Below are positions 54,819 through 63,777 of a stretch of 64,000 bases of DNA, piece after piece; positions within the stretch are counted from its first letter, which is position 1, and every line of letters begins with the position of its first letter. Origin of the DNA: Sulfopaludibacter sp963815475 (lineage in GTDB: Bacteria; Acidobacteriota; Terriglobia; Bryobacterales; Bryobacteraceae). The stretch is from assembly GCA_963815475.1 (NCBI GenBank), contig CAWFHD010000003.1, forward strand, positions 5,146,001 through 5,210,000, given 5' to 3'. Made by a program: the position numbers and the translations under genes. The notes beneath the pieces are model-generated. The model was not told where the DNA came from and made no database searches. It worked only from the letters and a program-made list of their open reading frames with translations.

Positions 54819-55646
54819 TTATCCGTCATCGTCGTCCGCCCTCCCGAACCCAGGGAGGTAGCGGCCGAAGTTTAATTCGAAGTCGCTCCGAACACCGTAA
54901 CCGATGTTGCGAATCTTCGCACGGCGCGCCTGCGCGCCTGGCAAGGCCAGCAGCGGGAAGAACAGGTCATTGCTCGACTGAAGCTCGCTGGCTGTCGGCA
55001 CTCCGAACCGATTGACTTGTGCCTTCGCCGCGGCCAGCGTTTCACGGTCGAACGAGGCCAGACGCCGGACGAGAGTCTCGACAAACGAGTCGAGATTGTC
55101 ATCGTCCAGCGTGCGGTTCACCCAGCCATAACGCTCGGCGATATCGGCATCGAAATCGTCGCCGCTGAGCACGATCTCAAGTGCCCGCGAGCGGCCGACC
55201 AAACGCGGGAGCCATTCCAACGCTCCGCCGCCCGGGACCAGCCCGACGCCGACCTCGGGGTTGCCGAACAGGGCACTTTGCCGGCTGGCGAAGCGCATGT
55301 CGCAGGCCAGCACGAATTCGTTCCCTATGCCGCGCGTGCGGCCGCGAATCTTCGCGATGCTCACGACCGGCGTGGACGACAGGCGCAGCACAAAGTCGCG
55401 CCAAAGGCCCAGCGCCTCTGGCCGTTCCGCTGCCTTGCCCACGTCGAGATGGGCGATGAAAAAATCGGGATTCGCCGACTGGAATACTACGACCTTCACG
55501 GACCGGTCCGCCTCGAGGTCGGTCATTAGCGCTCCCAAGTCGACGATCGTAGCGGGCACAAATATATTGATCGGCGGGTTGCTGAAAGTGATCGTCCAGC
55601 GGCCCGGATAGGTGCGGTCGATGTTGAACTGCGAAGGGTCAGGCAT
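54819..55646 (-). CDS. Enoyl-CoA hydratase/isomerase family (crotonase) protein
   Basis: 275 residues. Crotonase fold: ITFSNPPINIF, VKVVVFQSANPDFFIAHLDV (oxyanion region), KIRGRTRGIGNEFVLACDMRFA (second oxyanion loop), EVGVGLVPGGGALEWLPRLVG. The first catalytic glutamate position of true hydratases is replaced in the IRGRTRGIGNE region, so the reaction is uncertain. Lies next to the epoxide hydrolase-like gene on the same strand (29-base gap), suggesting a small catabolic operon. Confidence 0.82.
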   Translation of the reverse strand: MPDPSQFNIDRTYPGRWTITFSNPPINIFVPATIVDLGALMTDLEADRSVKVVVFQSANPDFFIAHLDVGKAAERPEALGLWRDFVLRLSSTPVVSIAKIRGRTRGIGNEFVLACDMRFASRQSALFGNPEVGVGLVPGGGALEWLPRLVGRSRALEIVLSGDDFDADIAERYGWVNRTLDDDNLDSFVETLVRRLASFDRETLAAAKAQVNRFGVPTASELQSSNDLFFPLLALPGAQARRAKIRNIGYGVRSDFELNFGRYLPGFGRADDDDG

Positions 55647-55675
55647 GGCGCATTCCTCCTCTCTTGTGAAGAACC

Positions 55676-56902
55676 CTACCGCAGCGATCGGAAACCCACG
55701 CGAACCTCTTTTGAAAAGAGCTCCGGCTGTTCCCAGGCCGCGAAGTGCCCGCCCTTGGGGAGCTTGTTGTAATGGATCAGTTTAGGATACGCCCGCTCCG
55801 CCCAGCTCCGTGGGGCCGGATAGAGTTCGTCGGGGAAGACGCTTACGGCGACCGGGATGGAGACCCCTTTGGCATTGAAATACCCTTTGCCAAAGTACTC
55901 CCAGTAAAGTCGGGCGCCCGAAAGCGCAGTGTTCGTCAGCCACGTGATCGTGATGTTGTCGAGGATGTCATCGCGGGTGAGGCCCTCGGCTTGCCCCTCG
56001 AAGACGCGTGCGACCAGCTCGTAGCTGCGCGCATCGTGATCCAGGAAATAAGCCGCCAGGCCGATGGGCGAATCCGCGATTCCGTACAGTGTCTGCGGCC
56101 GCAGACCCATCTGGAACCCGTAGGCGATTCCCTTTTGATAGACGAACTGCAGACGCTCGTACGCGGCCTTTTCGTCGGCCGAGAGGCCCGACGGCGCCGG
56201 CTTACCGGAGAACGCAGCCGCGTCAATATCGGCCGGAAAGATGCCCGGCATGTTGGTGTGAATGCCGGCTAACCCGGATGGCGCCTGCACGCCCATGAGA
56301 TCGACGACGACAGCGCCCCAGTCGCCGCCCTGCGCAACGTATCGCGTGTAGCCCAGCCGTTTCATCAGCACATCCCAGGCGCGCGCGATCCGCTCGGGGC
56401 CCCAGCCGGTGGCCGCCGGCTTGCCGGAATATCCGTAGCCCGGCATCGAAGGGATGACCGCGTGGAACGCGTCGGACGCGCTTCCGCCATGCTCTGTCGG
56501 GTTGGTGAGCGGATCGATGATTTTGAGCTGCTCCACCACCGAGCCCGGCCATCCGTGCGTGACGATGATCGGAAGCGCGTTTTCGTGCTTCGACCGAACG
56601 TGAATGAAATGGATGTCCAGTCCGTCGATCTCAGTGATGAATTGCGCGTAGGCGTTCAGCCTGGTCTCGACCTTGCGCCAATCGTATTCCGTCGCCCAAT
56701 AGCGTGCCAGCGCCTGCATCGTCGCGAGTTGCACTCCCTGCGTGGCATCTGTAACAGTTTCGCGTTCAGGCCACTTTGTCGCGTTGATGCGCCTGCGCAA
56801 TTCGGTCAGTTCGCTTTCCGGCACATTCACATGAAAGGGGCGAATGGCAGTCTTGTCGGTAGCCTGGTCACTGGTTTGTTGCGTGGAGGTCGTTGCGGTC
56901 AT
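55676..56902 (-). CDS. Epoxide hydrolase-family protein (EHN domain)
   Basis: 408 residues from ATG 56902 (AAAGGAAA upstream; the in-frame ATG 56974 is less likely). EHN-type N-domain (RPFHVNVPESELTELRRRINATKWP) and alpha/beta hydrolase core: oxyanion HGWPGS, nucleophile aspartate in GGDWGA, lid with conserved tyrosines, and histidine in KGGHFAAWEQP. A complete microsomal-type epoxide hydrolase. Upstream of the crotonase-like gene. Confidence 0.88.
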   Translation of the reverse strand: MTATTSTQQTSDQATDKTAIRPFHVNVPESELTELRRRINATKWPERETVTDATQGVQLATMQALARYWATEYDWRKVETRLNAYAQFITEIDGLDIHFIHVRSKHENALPIIVTHGWPGSVVEQLKIIDPLTNPTEHGGSASDAFHAVIPSMPGYGYSGKPAATGWGPERIARAWDVLMKRLGYTRYVAQGGDWGAVVVDLMGVQAPSGLAGIHTNMPGIFPADIDAAAFSGKPAPSGLSADEKAAYERLQFVYQKGIAYGFQMGLRPQTLYGIADSPIGLAAYFLDHDARSYELVARVFEGQAEGLTRDDILDNITITWLTNTALSGARLYWEYFGKGYFNAKGVSIPVAVSVFPDELYPAPRSWAERAYPKLIHYNKLPKGGHFAAWEQPELFSKEVRVGFRSLR

Positions 56903-57071
56903 GATGTCGTTTCCTTTGAAGTTGATTTCCTCGTGCTCTGGGTGCACTTCTCTAGAACGCAATCGGCAGGCCACTTTTAAATGATTGAAAATACTTTAGA
57001 TGAATCTGTTCGCGCTGTGACGAATCTGGCGAATGTGACGAATCTGGTGAACGATAGTAGCCAGCAGCGCA

Positions 57072-57524
57072 TTGGCGCGCAATCACGAAAAACTCGCTGC
57101 TCTTTGGTGGGGTAGGCGCTTCCGCCTGCCAATCCGAGCGAAGATCGGACCCTCTTTTTCGATCCGGGTCAATGGAAGAACCGTAGTCTTCCCGTCGGCA
57201 GATCGCGTACAGGACGCACACTCTCGCGATCGTGCCCCGCCCGATGCGCCGCCCAATGCGCACATCGAGAACTACCAGCAGCACGATCTCGGCGTAATGG
57301 ACCGGGACGCGATCACGGTGCTGCTCATCCCGCGCACGGATCAGCACAAGGGCATCGGCTCTTGCGAAGTATATGTGTCGGACGCAGACGCGCTTTATGA
57401 GGAACTGCTGGCCAAAGGCGCGCGCATCCTGGGCCCGCCTGTCAGCCGTCCCTGGGGCCTGCGCGACTTCAGGGCGATCGATATCGAAGGCAACCGAATT
57501 ACGTTTGCGCAAAGATTTGAGTGA
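57072..57524 (+). pseudogene. VOC/glyoxalase-family protein, 5-prime end replaced by repeat
   Basis: Only about 90 C-terminal residues match the VOC fold: DAITVLLIPRTDQHKG, EVYVSDADALYEELLAKGA and FRAIDIEGNRITFAQRFE. The part before 57151 overlaps family-1 repeat DNA, and what follows up to about 57250 does not look like a VOC N-terminus. A normal VOC protein has about 120-130 residues. Probably a gene truncated by repeat insertion; a residual short protein cannot be excluded. Confidence 0.55.
57088..57151 (+). repeat. Dispersed palindromic repeat, family 1 copy C
   Basis: AAAACTCGCTGCTCTTTGG, then GGTAGGCGCTTCCGCCTGCC and AATCCGAGCGAAGATCGGAC. Closest match is 38427-38488 (about 85% identical by eye). 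It overlaps the damaged start of the VOC gene. Confidence 0.6.
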
Positions 57525-57803
57525 CTTCAGCGGCTCGGTGTTACATGGAACAGGCAGAGGCTGGCTAACCTGCCTCCGCCTCTTCGCGGCATCCGAGCCC
57601 GTTCGAGGTTCCGGATTTCCCACGGATTACGTGCCAACCGGAGCTTGGTCTGTTCGGCATCAAGTTATCGTAAACGCCCGTCTCGCCATCTGACGCAACT
57701 CCGGGTGTGATCGGCCGGTCAAGATCGGCAACGGCGACAACCCAGTCAAGTGGATCCGTGAACGCAGTAAAGTTAGTTGAGGTATGCGAATATGGCGGAC
57801 AGC

Positions 57804-58631
57804 CTACTTCTTAGCGCAATGCTGGTCGAGAAATCGGAAGACATCGTCGGCCCAGACAGCCGATCCAAAGTAACCGAACGCATGGCCGTCTTGCGGAGTG
57901 CTCCCATAGCGGGGATAAATCTTCAATTCGTACGGTTTCCTGGCGTCCTTCATCGCCGCGGATAGAACCTTGCTCGGCGACAGGTCAAAATCGTTCTCCG
58001 CTTGGAAAAAGAAAATTGGAACCTGTGCATTTCGAACCGAAGCAGTCATCAACGCTTGCAGCGCCGGCGCCTCCGCCCAGCTTTGGGCGCCTCCGGCTGA
58101 ATCGACGGCTGCACAATAAGTTCCGCGTTCGGCGCCCAAGACGGCCTCGATGCCTCCGAACGAAGTCCCGGCCACGGCAATACGACTCGCTTGAACGAAA
58201 CTTTGCTTTCGCAGCCACGCAAGCGCGGCCAACTGATCGTTCAGGTGATCCGTCTCCAGCAATCGCACCATGGTTTCGGCGGCTGCCGAGATACCCCCGT
58301 TCTTTTCGGCCGCCGCGATTTGGTCACCAATATATGGGCCGGCGGATGCGCTCAAGCCTTGTCCACGCCGGTATGGCCCAAAGAACACCCATCCATGGCT
58401 CGCGAACACTGGACCGAGTGCGTCGAATCCGGTTTTGCTTACCATGCCAGCCGCACTGCCGTGGTTATAAACCACAGCGGGAAAGGCCCCTTTTCCTTCC
58501 GGTCTGTACACGACTCCGTGAAGGGTGATGTCCCCGCTCGGAAACGCGACGTCGTCGGCCGCGAAGACAAACTGCAAAGGCAGCATCCAGAAAAGGACCA
58601 GGCAGGCAAGTTTGTTCATCTCGATGTTCAT
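57804..58631 (-). CDS. Exported dienelactone hydrolase-like alpha/beta hydrolase
   Basis: About 275 residues from ATG 58631 (GGAGA upstream; ATG 58655 and MNKLACL are alternatives). Signal MNKLACLVLFWMLPLQFVFA. Triad: serine in AGTSFGGIEA, aspartate in AENDFDLS, histidine in QDGHAFGYF. Oxyanion segment VVYNHGSAAGM. Esterase-type; substrate unknown. Similar in type to the 35595 gene, but only distantly. Confidence 0.82.
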   Translation of the reverse strand: MNIEMNKLACLVLFWMLPLQFVFAADDVAFPSGDITLHGVVYRPEGKGAFPAVVYNHGSAAGMVSKTGFDALGPVFASHGWVFFGPYRRGQGLSASAGPYIGDQIAAAEKNGGISAAAETMVRLLETDHLNDQLAALAWLRKQSFVQASRIAVAGTSFGGIEAVLGAERGTYCAAVDSAGGAQSWAEAPALQALMTASVRNAQVPIFFFQAENDFDLSPSKVLSAAMKDARKPYELKIYPRYGSTPQDGHAFGYFGSAVWADDVFRFLDQHCAKK

Positions 58632-58920
58632 TTTAGCCGGTCTCCTGATCGACATCGATCGTGTAGAGAGGCCATCTCGAGATTAAGGAATGTGCGGGCT
58701 GGGCCAGTTACGCTGACGGTCAACTTGGCGTAAAAGGCCCGTTCCTCCTGGTGCGGACGTAGTGGCCCATCACCACCAATCGCCGCAACGGCGACTAGGC
58801 GGCCCGATTGATTGTAATTCGAAGTGGCGGACTCGGCAGTGCCCGGCGCGTCACGGCCGTGTGACAAGAACCTGGATCCGCTCGTTTCTTGGAACGCCGC
58901 GAATCGGCTATCCTCTCCTC

Positions 58921-59391
58921 ATGTCCTCCAATCCGCAATACCGCTCTCGCGCTGTTCGCGCCCTGGTGCTCTTGCACGAGGAGCATCTTCGCCGATTCGT
59001 CCACACTTGGAGGCTGGCATTGGACCGCTCCGTGAGTTTGCCACCGACCGATGACCCCAACTATGCATCGCTCGCAGCACTGGGACAGCATGTCCTGTCC
59101 GCCGCTGCCGGCTACATGATCTGGATGTGCGAGGTGTTGGGGTTACCCGACCCCGGAATTCGCTCCGCCCCGGACGCGGCTGCCATAGTCCGCGGTGCGG
59201 ACGATTATATGGAGCATGTCCTGGAGCGGTGGCGGACGCCGCTTACAGAAGTGCCCAACGAAAGGTTGGAGACTCCCGAGTACCCATCGCGGTGGCAGAC
59301 GCGCTACTCAATTGACTCAATGTTGGAGCACGCTGTCATGCACCCCATCCGGCACATCTTTCAGTTGGATGAACTGCTCCAGGATGTTTAG
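58921..59391 (+). CDS. DinB-like metal-binding helical protein
   Basis: 156 residues from ATG 58921; the longer in-frame ORF upstream has non-coding composition. A DinB-type four-helix bundle: histidines in LGQHVLSAAAGYM and at the end LEHAVMHPIRHIFQL, in positions that bind nickel or zinc in the family. Members include thiol transferases; the specific activity is not known. Confidence 0.65.
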   Translation: MSSNPQYRSRAVRALVLLHEEHLRRFVHTWRLALDRSVSLPPTDDPNYASLAALGQHVLSAAAGYMIWMCEVLGLPDPGIRSAPDAAAIVRGADDYMEHVLERWRTPLTEVPNERLETPEYPSRWQTRYSIDSMLEHAVMHPIRHIFQLDELLQDV

Positions 59392-59612
59392 GGCCCCGGC
59401 CCGGGCAGGCTTCGTTCTGGTTCGGGTCAAGATCAGCAATAGCGACTACACGGCCAACAGGATCGCCCGGCCCTGGCGCGTTTCCCGTTCCTAATCCGCG
59501 CTATCGCCTGCGAAGGCGCCAGATCAGCGGATTGCATGTGAATACATCCAGAGAGGGTGCGAAGCTCAGCCCGAGGACGGAACTATGACACTCTGGCCTG
59601 GCTGAATGAACT

Positions 59613-59894
59613 CTAATACCTGATAATGGCGGGCGCCAGCGGGAATAGATCTTCCATCTGGTTGGTGCGTGATCGAATTAGAATGATCGAAAGTTTTCGG
59701 CCCACCATCGTCTGCTGACGAGGGATTCCCTGGTCGACTGTCAGTAGCACCTGATAGCCTGCGCCTTCAGCAGCCTGCAGTAATTCACCATTCTTCTTGC
59801 CTTTGAGACCTGCCCATTCTACGCTGTGAGCATCGTGCCCGGGAAAACTGTGCCGGAAATCCACTGGTAGGCATTCATCCAGCAGAATCTTCAT
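59613..59894 (-). CDS. DUF5615 PIN-like toxin
   Basis: 93 residues: MKILLDECLPVDF at the start and VLLTVDQGIPRQQ in the middle, the two acidic sites of Mut7-C/DUF5615 PIN-like nuclease domains. Ends ILIRSRTNQMEDLFPLAPAI. Overlaps the DUF433 gene by ATGA. The pair is a recognised toxin-antitoxin layout in which this protein is the putative RNase toxin. Confidence 0.8.
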   Translation of the reverse strand: MKILLDECLPVDFRHSFPGHDAHSVEWAGLKGKKNGELLQAAEGAGYQVLLTVDQGIPRQQTMVGRKLSIILIRSRTNQMEDLFPLAPAIIRY

Positions 59895-60106
59895 GCGATT
59901 CTGTCAAGTAGCGATTCTTTCGCCTCTTCGAGCGCCTGGACGGCCATCTCGCGCGTGACTGTAGGGAACTGATCGAGGAATTCTCGCAAGGAGTGCCCGC
60001 CCTCAAGGTAGTCCATCAGGTTCTTGAATGGAACTCGGGTGCCGCGAAAGCAGGGTGTTCCGTTCATAATCTCTGGATCCACGACAATCATGCGGTCAAC
60101 CGTCAT
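59891..60106 (-). CDS. DUF433 antitoxin
   Basis: 71 residues: VVDPEIMNGTPCFRGTRVP, LMDYLEGGHSLREFLDQFP and VTREMAVQALEEA, the complete DUF433 pattern with its helix-turn-helix-like part. AAAGGG lies just upstream of the ATG. Partner of the DUF5615 gene; likely binds the toxin and autoregulates. Confidence 0.82.
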   Translation of the reverse strand: MTVDRMIVVDPEIMNGTPCFRGTRVPFKNLMDYLEGGHSLREFLDQFPTVTREMAVQALEEAKESLLDRIA

Positions 60107-60580
60107 CGCCCTTTATTGTACCGTCTGCGGGGGAGCCAGGCGCTGCATCACCGATGTCACCGACCCCTATACTGGCTTCAAACGGCTCGCGTGACACTGG
60201 GAATAACTAGGAATGGAAGTTTGCATTGGCGATGTAACACCGATGGCCGTCGCGATGCGCGTTTCTCGATACTAATTCGGTCCGAAACGCGCGACCGCCT
60301 CAGTATGGGTGCTTCGAGTTACCGAAGTCCGGGCCAGTTGACGTGACCGGGACTTCACGGAGTGATCTAGATCGACCCTATTCCGAGTGGCCGATACGGA
60401 CAACCCGCGGTCGTGCCAGGTCGAAGCGGTAGCCGCGCCGCGCACGGTGATAATATAATCCGCGAGCCTTTCACTGCCGTACGAGGTCACCCGCGGGGTG
60501 CCGCTTTCGCCTCAAGATATTCAGGAAATTCGGCCCGCAGAATTTATGTCATCGTTCTCGCAAGGGACAGGAGGGACCCC
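60107..60580. other. 474-base gap without a recognisable gene
   Basis: Upstream of the antitoxin (minus) and the lipoprotein (plus). Holds a candidate -10 TACAAT for the antitoxin (plus-strand ATTGTA, 60115-60120) and a TATAAT at 60454-60459 that could serve the lipoprotein gene. Nothing else was recognised. Confidence 0.4.
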
Positions 60581-61054
60581 ATGCAGGCCAAAAGCGCTTA
60601 CATCGCCTTTTCATTATTGCTGACGTGCTGCCTGGCCCTCTCTTTGACGAGCTGTCAGAATTCCTCATGGCATCTGGCGGCCAGCAAAAAGGGTGGCGCC
60701 GTCGAGCTTTGCCTGTCGAACGGAGACGAATGCCCCCAGGCCAGCGGCGTGTCCCCCAGCTCGATTTCCGTTTATCGTTGGGACAACATGCACGACAACG
60801 AGCTCGTATGGGACGCAGAGCCGAAAAATCCGATTACCGCTGGCAATATAAGTGGCGTGGTCACCTACGGGGTGGCGCCTAAGAACTGGATCAACAAGCT
60901 GACGCCGCCCGCCCTGATTTGTGGAAAGGCATACCTCGTTAATCCGGGAGCTCATTACTTCGCGCTGAAATGCGACGGGACCATCGTCGTATTCGATGAC
61001 CCGCACCTGGAAGAGTTTTTCAGGGGAAATGCGCCGCAGAACCGGACAAAATAA
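60581..61054 (+). CDS. Putative lipoprotein
   Basis: 157 residues from ATG 60581, preceded by AGGAGGG. Type II signal peptide (FSLLLTCCLALSLTSC; lipid cysteine about residue 25). The mature part is a small beta-rich domain (KGGAVELCLSN, SSISVYRWDN, ISGVVTYGVAPKNW, YFALKCDGTIVVFDD) with five cysteines, four of which may pair. No family recognised. An intrinsic terminator follows. Confidence 0.7.
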   Translation: MQAKSAYIAFSLLLTCCLALSLTSCQNSSWHLAASKKGGAVELCLSNGDECPQASGVSPSSISVYRWDNMHDNELVWDAEPKNPITAGNISGVVTYGVAPKNWINKLTPPALICGKAYLVNPGAHYFALKCDGTIVVFDDPHLEEFFRGNAPQNRTK

Positions 61055-61099
61055 AATCGCCTCGTCAGAAGAATCTGTGGGTTACTGATACGGTCGAAT

Positions 61100-61162
61100 G
61101 GCGCCGGGAAGGTCGGCTCGCGTAGCCGGCGAACCCGGTGCCGGTGGGGCGTCGGCTTTTTT
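61100..61162 (+). terminator. Intrinsic terminator after lipoprotein gene
   Basis: Outer stem GGCGCCGGG / CCCGGTGCC (61100-61108 with 61134-61142), inner stem GTCGGCT / AGCCGGC, then T6 at 61157-61162. Confidence 0.5.
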
Positions 61163-61175
61163 CGTAGCCAGGCGC

Positions 61176-61304
61176 CTATCGAACCAGTTTGAACTCCCCG
61201 GTAAACCCTACGCCAGGGAGAATCTTCTGCCGAAGCCAGATTTCATCGTCGGGCGTTTCCCGAGAACCGAGTTGTCGCGGGAAGACAAAAGCATCTGTTG
61301 ACAT
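61176..61304 (-). CDS. Possible 42-residue ORF downstream of serine hydrolase
   Basis: ATG 61304 to TAG 61176, 11 bases after the stop of the beta-lactamase-like gene. Its composition looks protein-like (DEIWLRQKILPGVGFTGEF). No start signal is convincing, so it may be a C-terminal remnant of a lost gene. Confidence 0.3.
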   Translation of the reverse strand: MSTDAFVFPRQLGSRETPDDEIWLRQKILPGVGFTGEFKLVR

Positions 61305-61315
61305 TTGCTCTTGCT

Positions 61316-62794
61316 TCAGGAGCCTTTCTTCGCTTCACGTTGGTTTGCCCCGGAAATCACAGTACAGCGATCCACCGTGCCATCAGCGTCCGCCTCGAAT
61401 CGGAAGCTCGTGCCCCCTGTTGTCAGCGTGAAGAATTGGCTCGATGTTTCCGGGAGCAGTTCCACAGGGGAGCTAATAGTGAAATGATAGATCGCGCCGA
61501 TGCTGTAGCTACCGGAGAGATACGGATGCCCATCTCGAACTGTGACGATGAGCTTATCCGGGCCGTCCAGGTCCGGCAATACATAGGTTCCAGCCAACTT
61601 AGGCGCTGTCGCCGGGTCGAGTTTCGCGAGGACATGCTCTGAGGGCTTGAAGTCAGGCCAGCCATATTCGTGGGCCACAGCTCGCAGAATCTCTGTAATG
61701 AGCTTCTCTCCATCCTGGCCATTGGTCATGATCACGATGCCCGAGCCAGTGTCACGGTACGCCTGCAGTACGGAGACGAAACCAGCATTCACACCAAAGT
61801 GGTCAAAACGTGGCGTCATCCCGGGCTTACTGATCTCAAATCCGAGTCCCCAATTTTCTTTCTGCCGAGTCAGCATCTCACGCGCCATGGGCGGCGAAAG
61901 GACTTTGTGGGATTTGCCCGCATACGCATTCTGGAGTTCTATCGCCGCAAGCGCGAGGTCTGTAGGCGTCGACCATAGGCCTCCGGCGGCCATCTCGGGC
62001 ACGATATGCGAACCACCTGGAATGCCCTCCCCGTTCGAGAGGTAACCGTGAGCTGCCGTGAGCTCGAGTTTGCGAGGCAGAGGCTGTTCGTAAGTGCTGC
62101 GAGACATGCCGAGTGGGCCCAGTACAAGGTCGTGCATCAGTCCCGGGAAATCCTTACCTGTGGCATCCATCATCAACAACTGCATCACGATCATGCCGCC
62201 GCCGGAGTATCGGTATGTGGTTCCAGGAATGGTATCGACGCGCACCGCAGGAGATTTTGCGGGCTTTGCGCCATCAAGGATCTGTACGGTTGTCGGAAGC
62301 GGAGCACCTGGGCTGTAACCGGAGTAGCCATGGACGGTGGTGCCCGCACTGTGACTCAATATCCTTCGGAGAGTTACCTTCTGTTCCGCGGTGAACTCGT
62401 TCTCAGGTACCTTCCACGAGCGCAGCTCGTCGTTAACATTTGCGTCCAGCTTCAGCTTGCCCAGCTCGACCATACTGAGAGCGCCCAATGCCGCGATGGG
62501 TTTACTAATAGAGCCCGCCTGGAACAACGTTTCCGGCGTTACCGGCCGCCCTGTCTGTGCGTCTGCAACGCCGTAGCCTCGCGTCCAAATGACTCTTCCA
62601 TGATCGAAAAAAGCAACGCTGACGCCGGGGACGTGATAGTAGAGCATTCTGTCCTCGAGCTTCATCCCGGGGAGAGGATTCCCTTCGATCGTCGCAGAAG
62701 GCAAAAGACCATTCTGGATATGCTCGATGTGCGTAGAGTCGGCGTCTTGTGCAAATGCAAGATGGGCCAGAACAATCAGCGGAAGAGTCCGCAT
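61316..62794 (-). CDS. Exported beta-lactamase class C-type serine hydrolase
   Basis: 492 residues from ATG 62794 (AGGAAA upstream), signal MRTLPLIVLAHLAFAQ. SxxK at 95-98 (GSISKP), the YxN-like tyrosine in TTYRYSGGG, and a HxG-type third motif in DHFGVNAGFVS. About 110 C-terminal residues form a beta domain (AGTYVLPDLDGPDKLIV). Class C-like esterases and D-aminopeptidases share this layout; a true lactamase is unlikely given the degenerate KTG. Confidence 0.85.
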   Translation of the reverse strand: MRTLPLIVLAHLAFAQDADSTHIEHIQNGLLPSATIEGNPLPGMKLEDRMLYYHVPGVSVAFFDHGRVIWTRGYGVADAQTGRPVTPETLFQAGSISKPIAALGALSMVELGKLKLDANVNDELRSWKVPENEFTAEQKVTLRRILSHSAGTTVHGYSGYSPGAPLPTTVQILDGAKPAKSPAVRVDTIPGTTYRYSGGGMIVMQLLMMDATGKDFPGLMHDLVLGPLGMSRSTYEQPLPRKLELTAAHGYLSNGEGIPGGSHIVPEMAAGGLWSTPTDLALAAIELQNAYAGKSHKVLSPPMAREMLTRQKENWGLGFEISKPGMTPRFDHFGVNAGFVSVLQAYRDTGSGIVIMTNGQDGEKLITEILRAVAHEYGWPDFKPSEHVLAKLDPATAPKLAGTYVLPDLDGPDKLIVTVRDGHPYLSGSYSIGAIYHFTISSPVELLPETSSQFFTLTTGGTSFRFEADADGTVDRCTVISGANQREAKKGS

Positions 62795-63015
62795 GTGCGT
62801 TTTCCTGAACATTGGAGGCTCGAATGAATCGTCTGATGATAAATACTCGCGACGAACGTTAAGGTTACCTGGCGCCCAGTGAGTTTTTCCCCGATATGTG
62901 TGCTCGGCGAAAGCTGACCCATGAAGCCTTGGGAATCGGAACGATAGCGCTTAAGAATGGCGTAATCTGATCCGCTGTCCTTCCAAACGTTTACGGGTGC
63001 TTGCCGCATAGTCGG

Positions 63016-63756
63016 CTACTCGGAACTGATCCCTCTGGCCGTGTCGCCGTCCCGGACTTTGGCGACCGGTGATCGCAAAAACTCGCCGCTTTGGGCGACA
63101 AATCCTGCCTGCGCGTACCCGCGACGCAACACGTCACTCCGCTGGCTGGCCATCGATTGGGCCGTCAACGGCCCGCCGCGGCCGGCCGGAGGAGTGCCCG
63201 CCGCGGCATTCGGCCCTGGGCCCACCAACATCAACACGTCCTCGCCCTTCCCCTGATTCGGTCCCGCCGGCAGCCGCGGGAGAACCGTCCCACCGGGCGG
63301 AGTGCCGCCCTGCAGAATGATCGCGGGGAAGGGCCCGCTCCCCGCCGGCGTGAAGATCCCGATGTCCAGGCCGAGCCGCTCTCCAGGTCCGAAACTCAGA
63401 TGCATCAGTCGATATCGGGCCGCCCCATCCAGCACAGCCTCCGACTGCACTTCTTTGCCCTTGACGTTTCCCGGAGCGGGCGGCATCTGCCCCACCGCGT
63501 AATAGGCCAGGATGCGTTTCATCTCTTCCCGGCGTTTTTCCCATTGAGCGCGATTGGCGACCCTGGTCCCGTCGTTCATCACCATCACGTCGGGTAGGTC
63601 CTTGCGCACAGGCAGCGCACTCACCCCAGGCAAGCTCCCCATCGAAGTCTTGATCCGAGGCACGGGAATCTCACGAGGATCGGGCCCCGCCTCCTGCGCG
63701 CTCGCCACCAGTACGCCAGCCAGGATTGCTAGAGAAAATCGCGATCTGAGTTTCAT
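63016..63756 (-). pseudogene. Exported carbohydrate-esterase-like alpha/beta hydrolase, C-terminally truncated
   Basis: 246 residues with signal MKLRSRFSLAILAGVLVASAQ. The N-terminal part matches CE15/glucuronoyl-esterase-like proteins: LPDVMVMNDGTRVANRAQWEKR, ILAYYAVGQMPPAPG and FPAIILQGG. In the family the nucleophile region follows after SDVLRRGYAQAGF; here the text changes to unrelated sequence (RSPVAKVRDGDTARGISSE) and stops, so the serine, acid and histidine sites are missing. A deletion or rearrangement near 63090 is likely. Confidence 0.6.
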
Positions 63757-63777
63757 CTTGCACCAACCTCTTCCGAA

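Noticed and set aside
57700..59460. Weak similarity between 57720-57750 and 59430-59460 (GGTCAAGATC-GCAA)
   Set aside because: Only about 26 bases with several mismatches and no palindrome or flanking match; could be chance.
61316..62794. Calling the class C-like hydrolase a beta-lactamase resistance gene
   Set aside because: SxxK is present but the third motif and long C-terminal domain fit esterase/D-peptidase relatives; resistance cannot be inferred.
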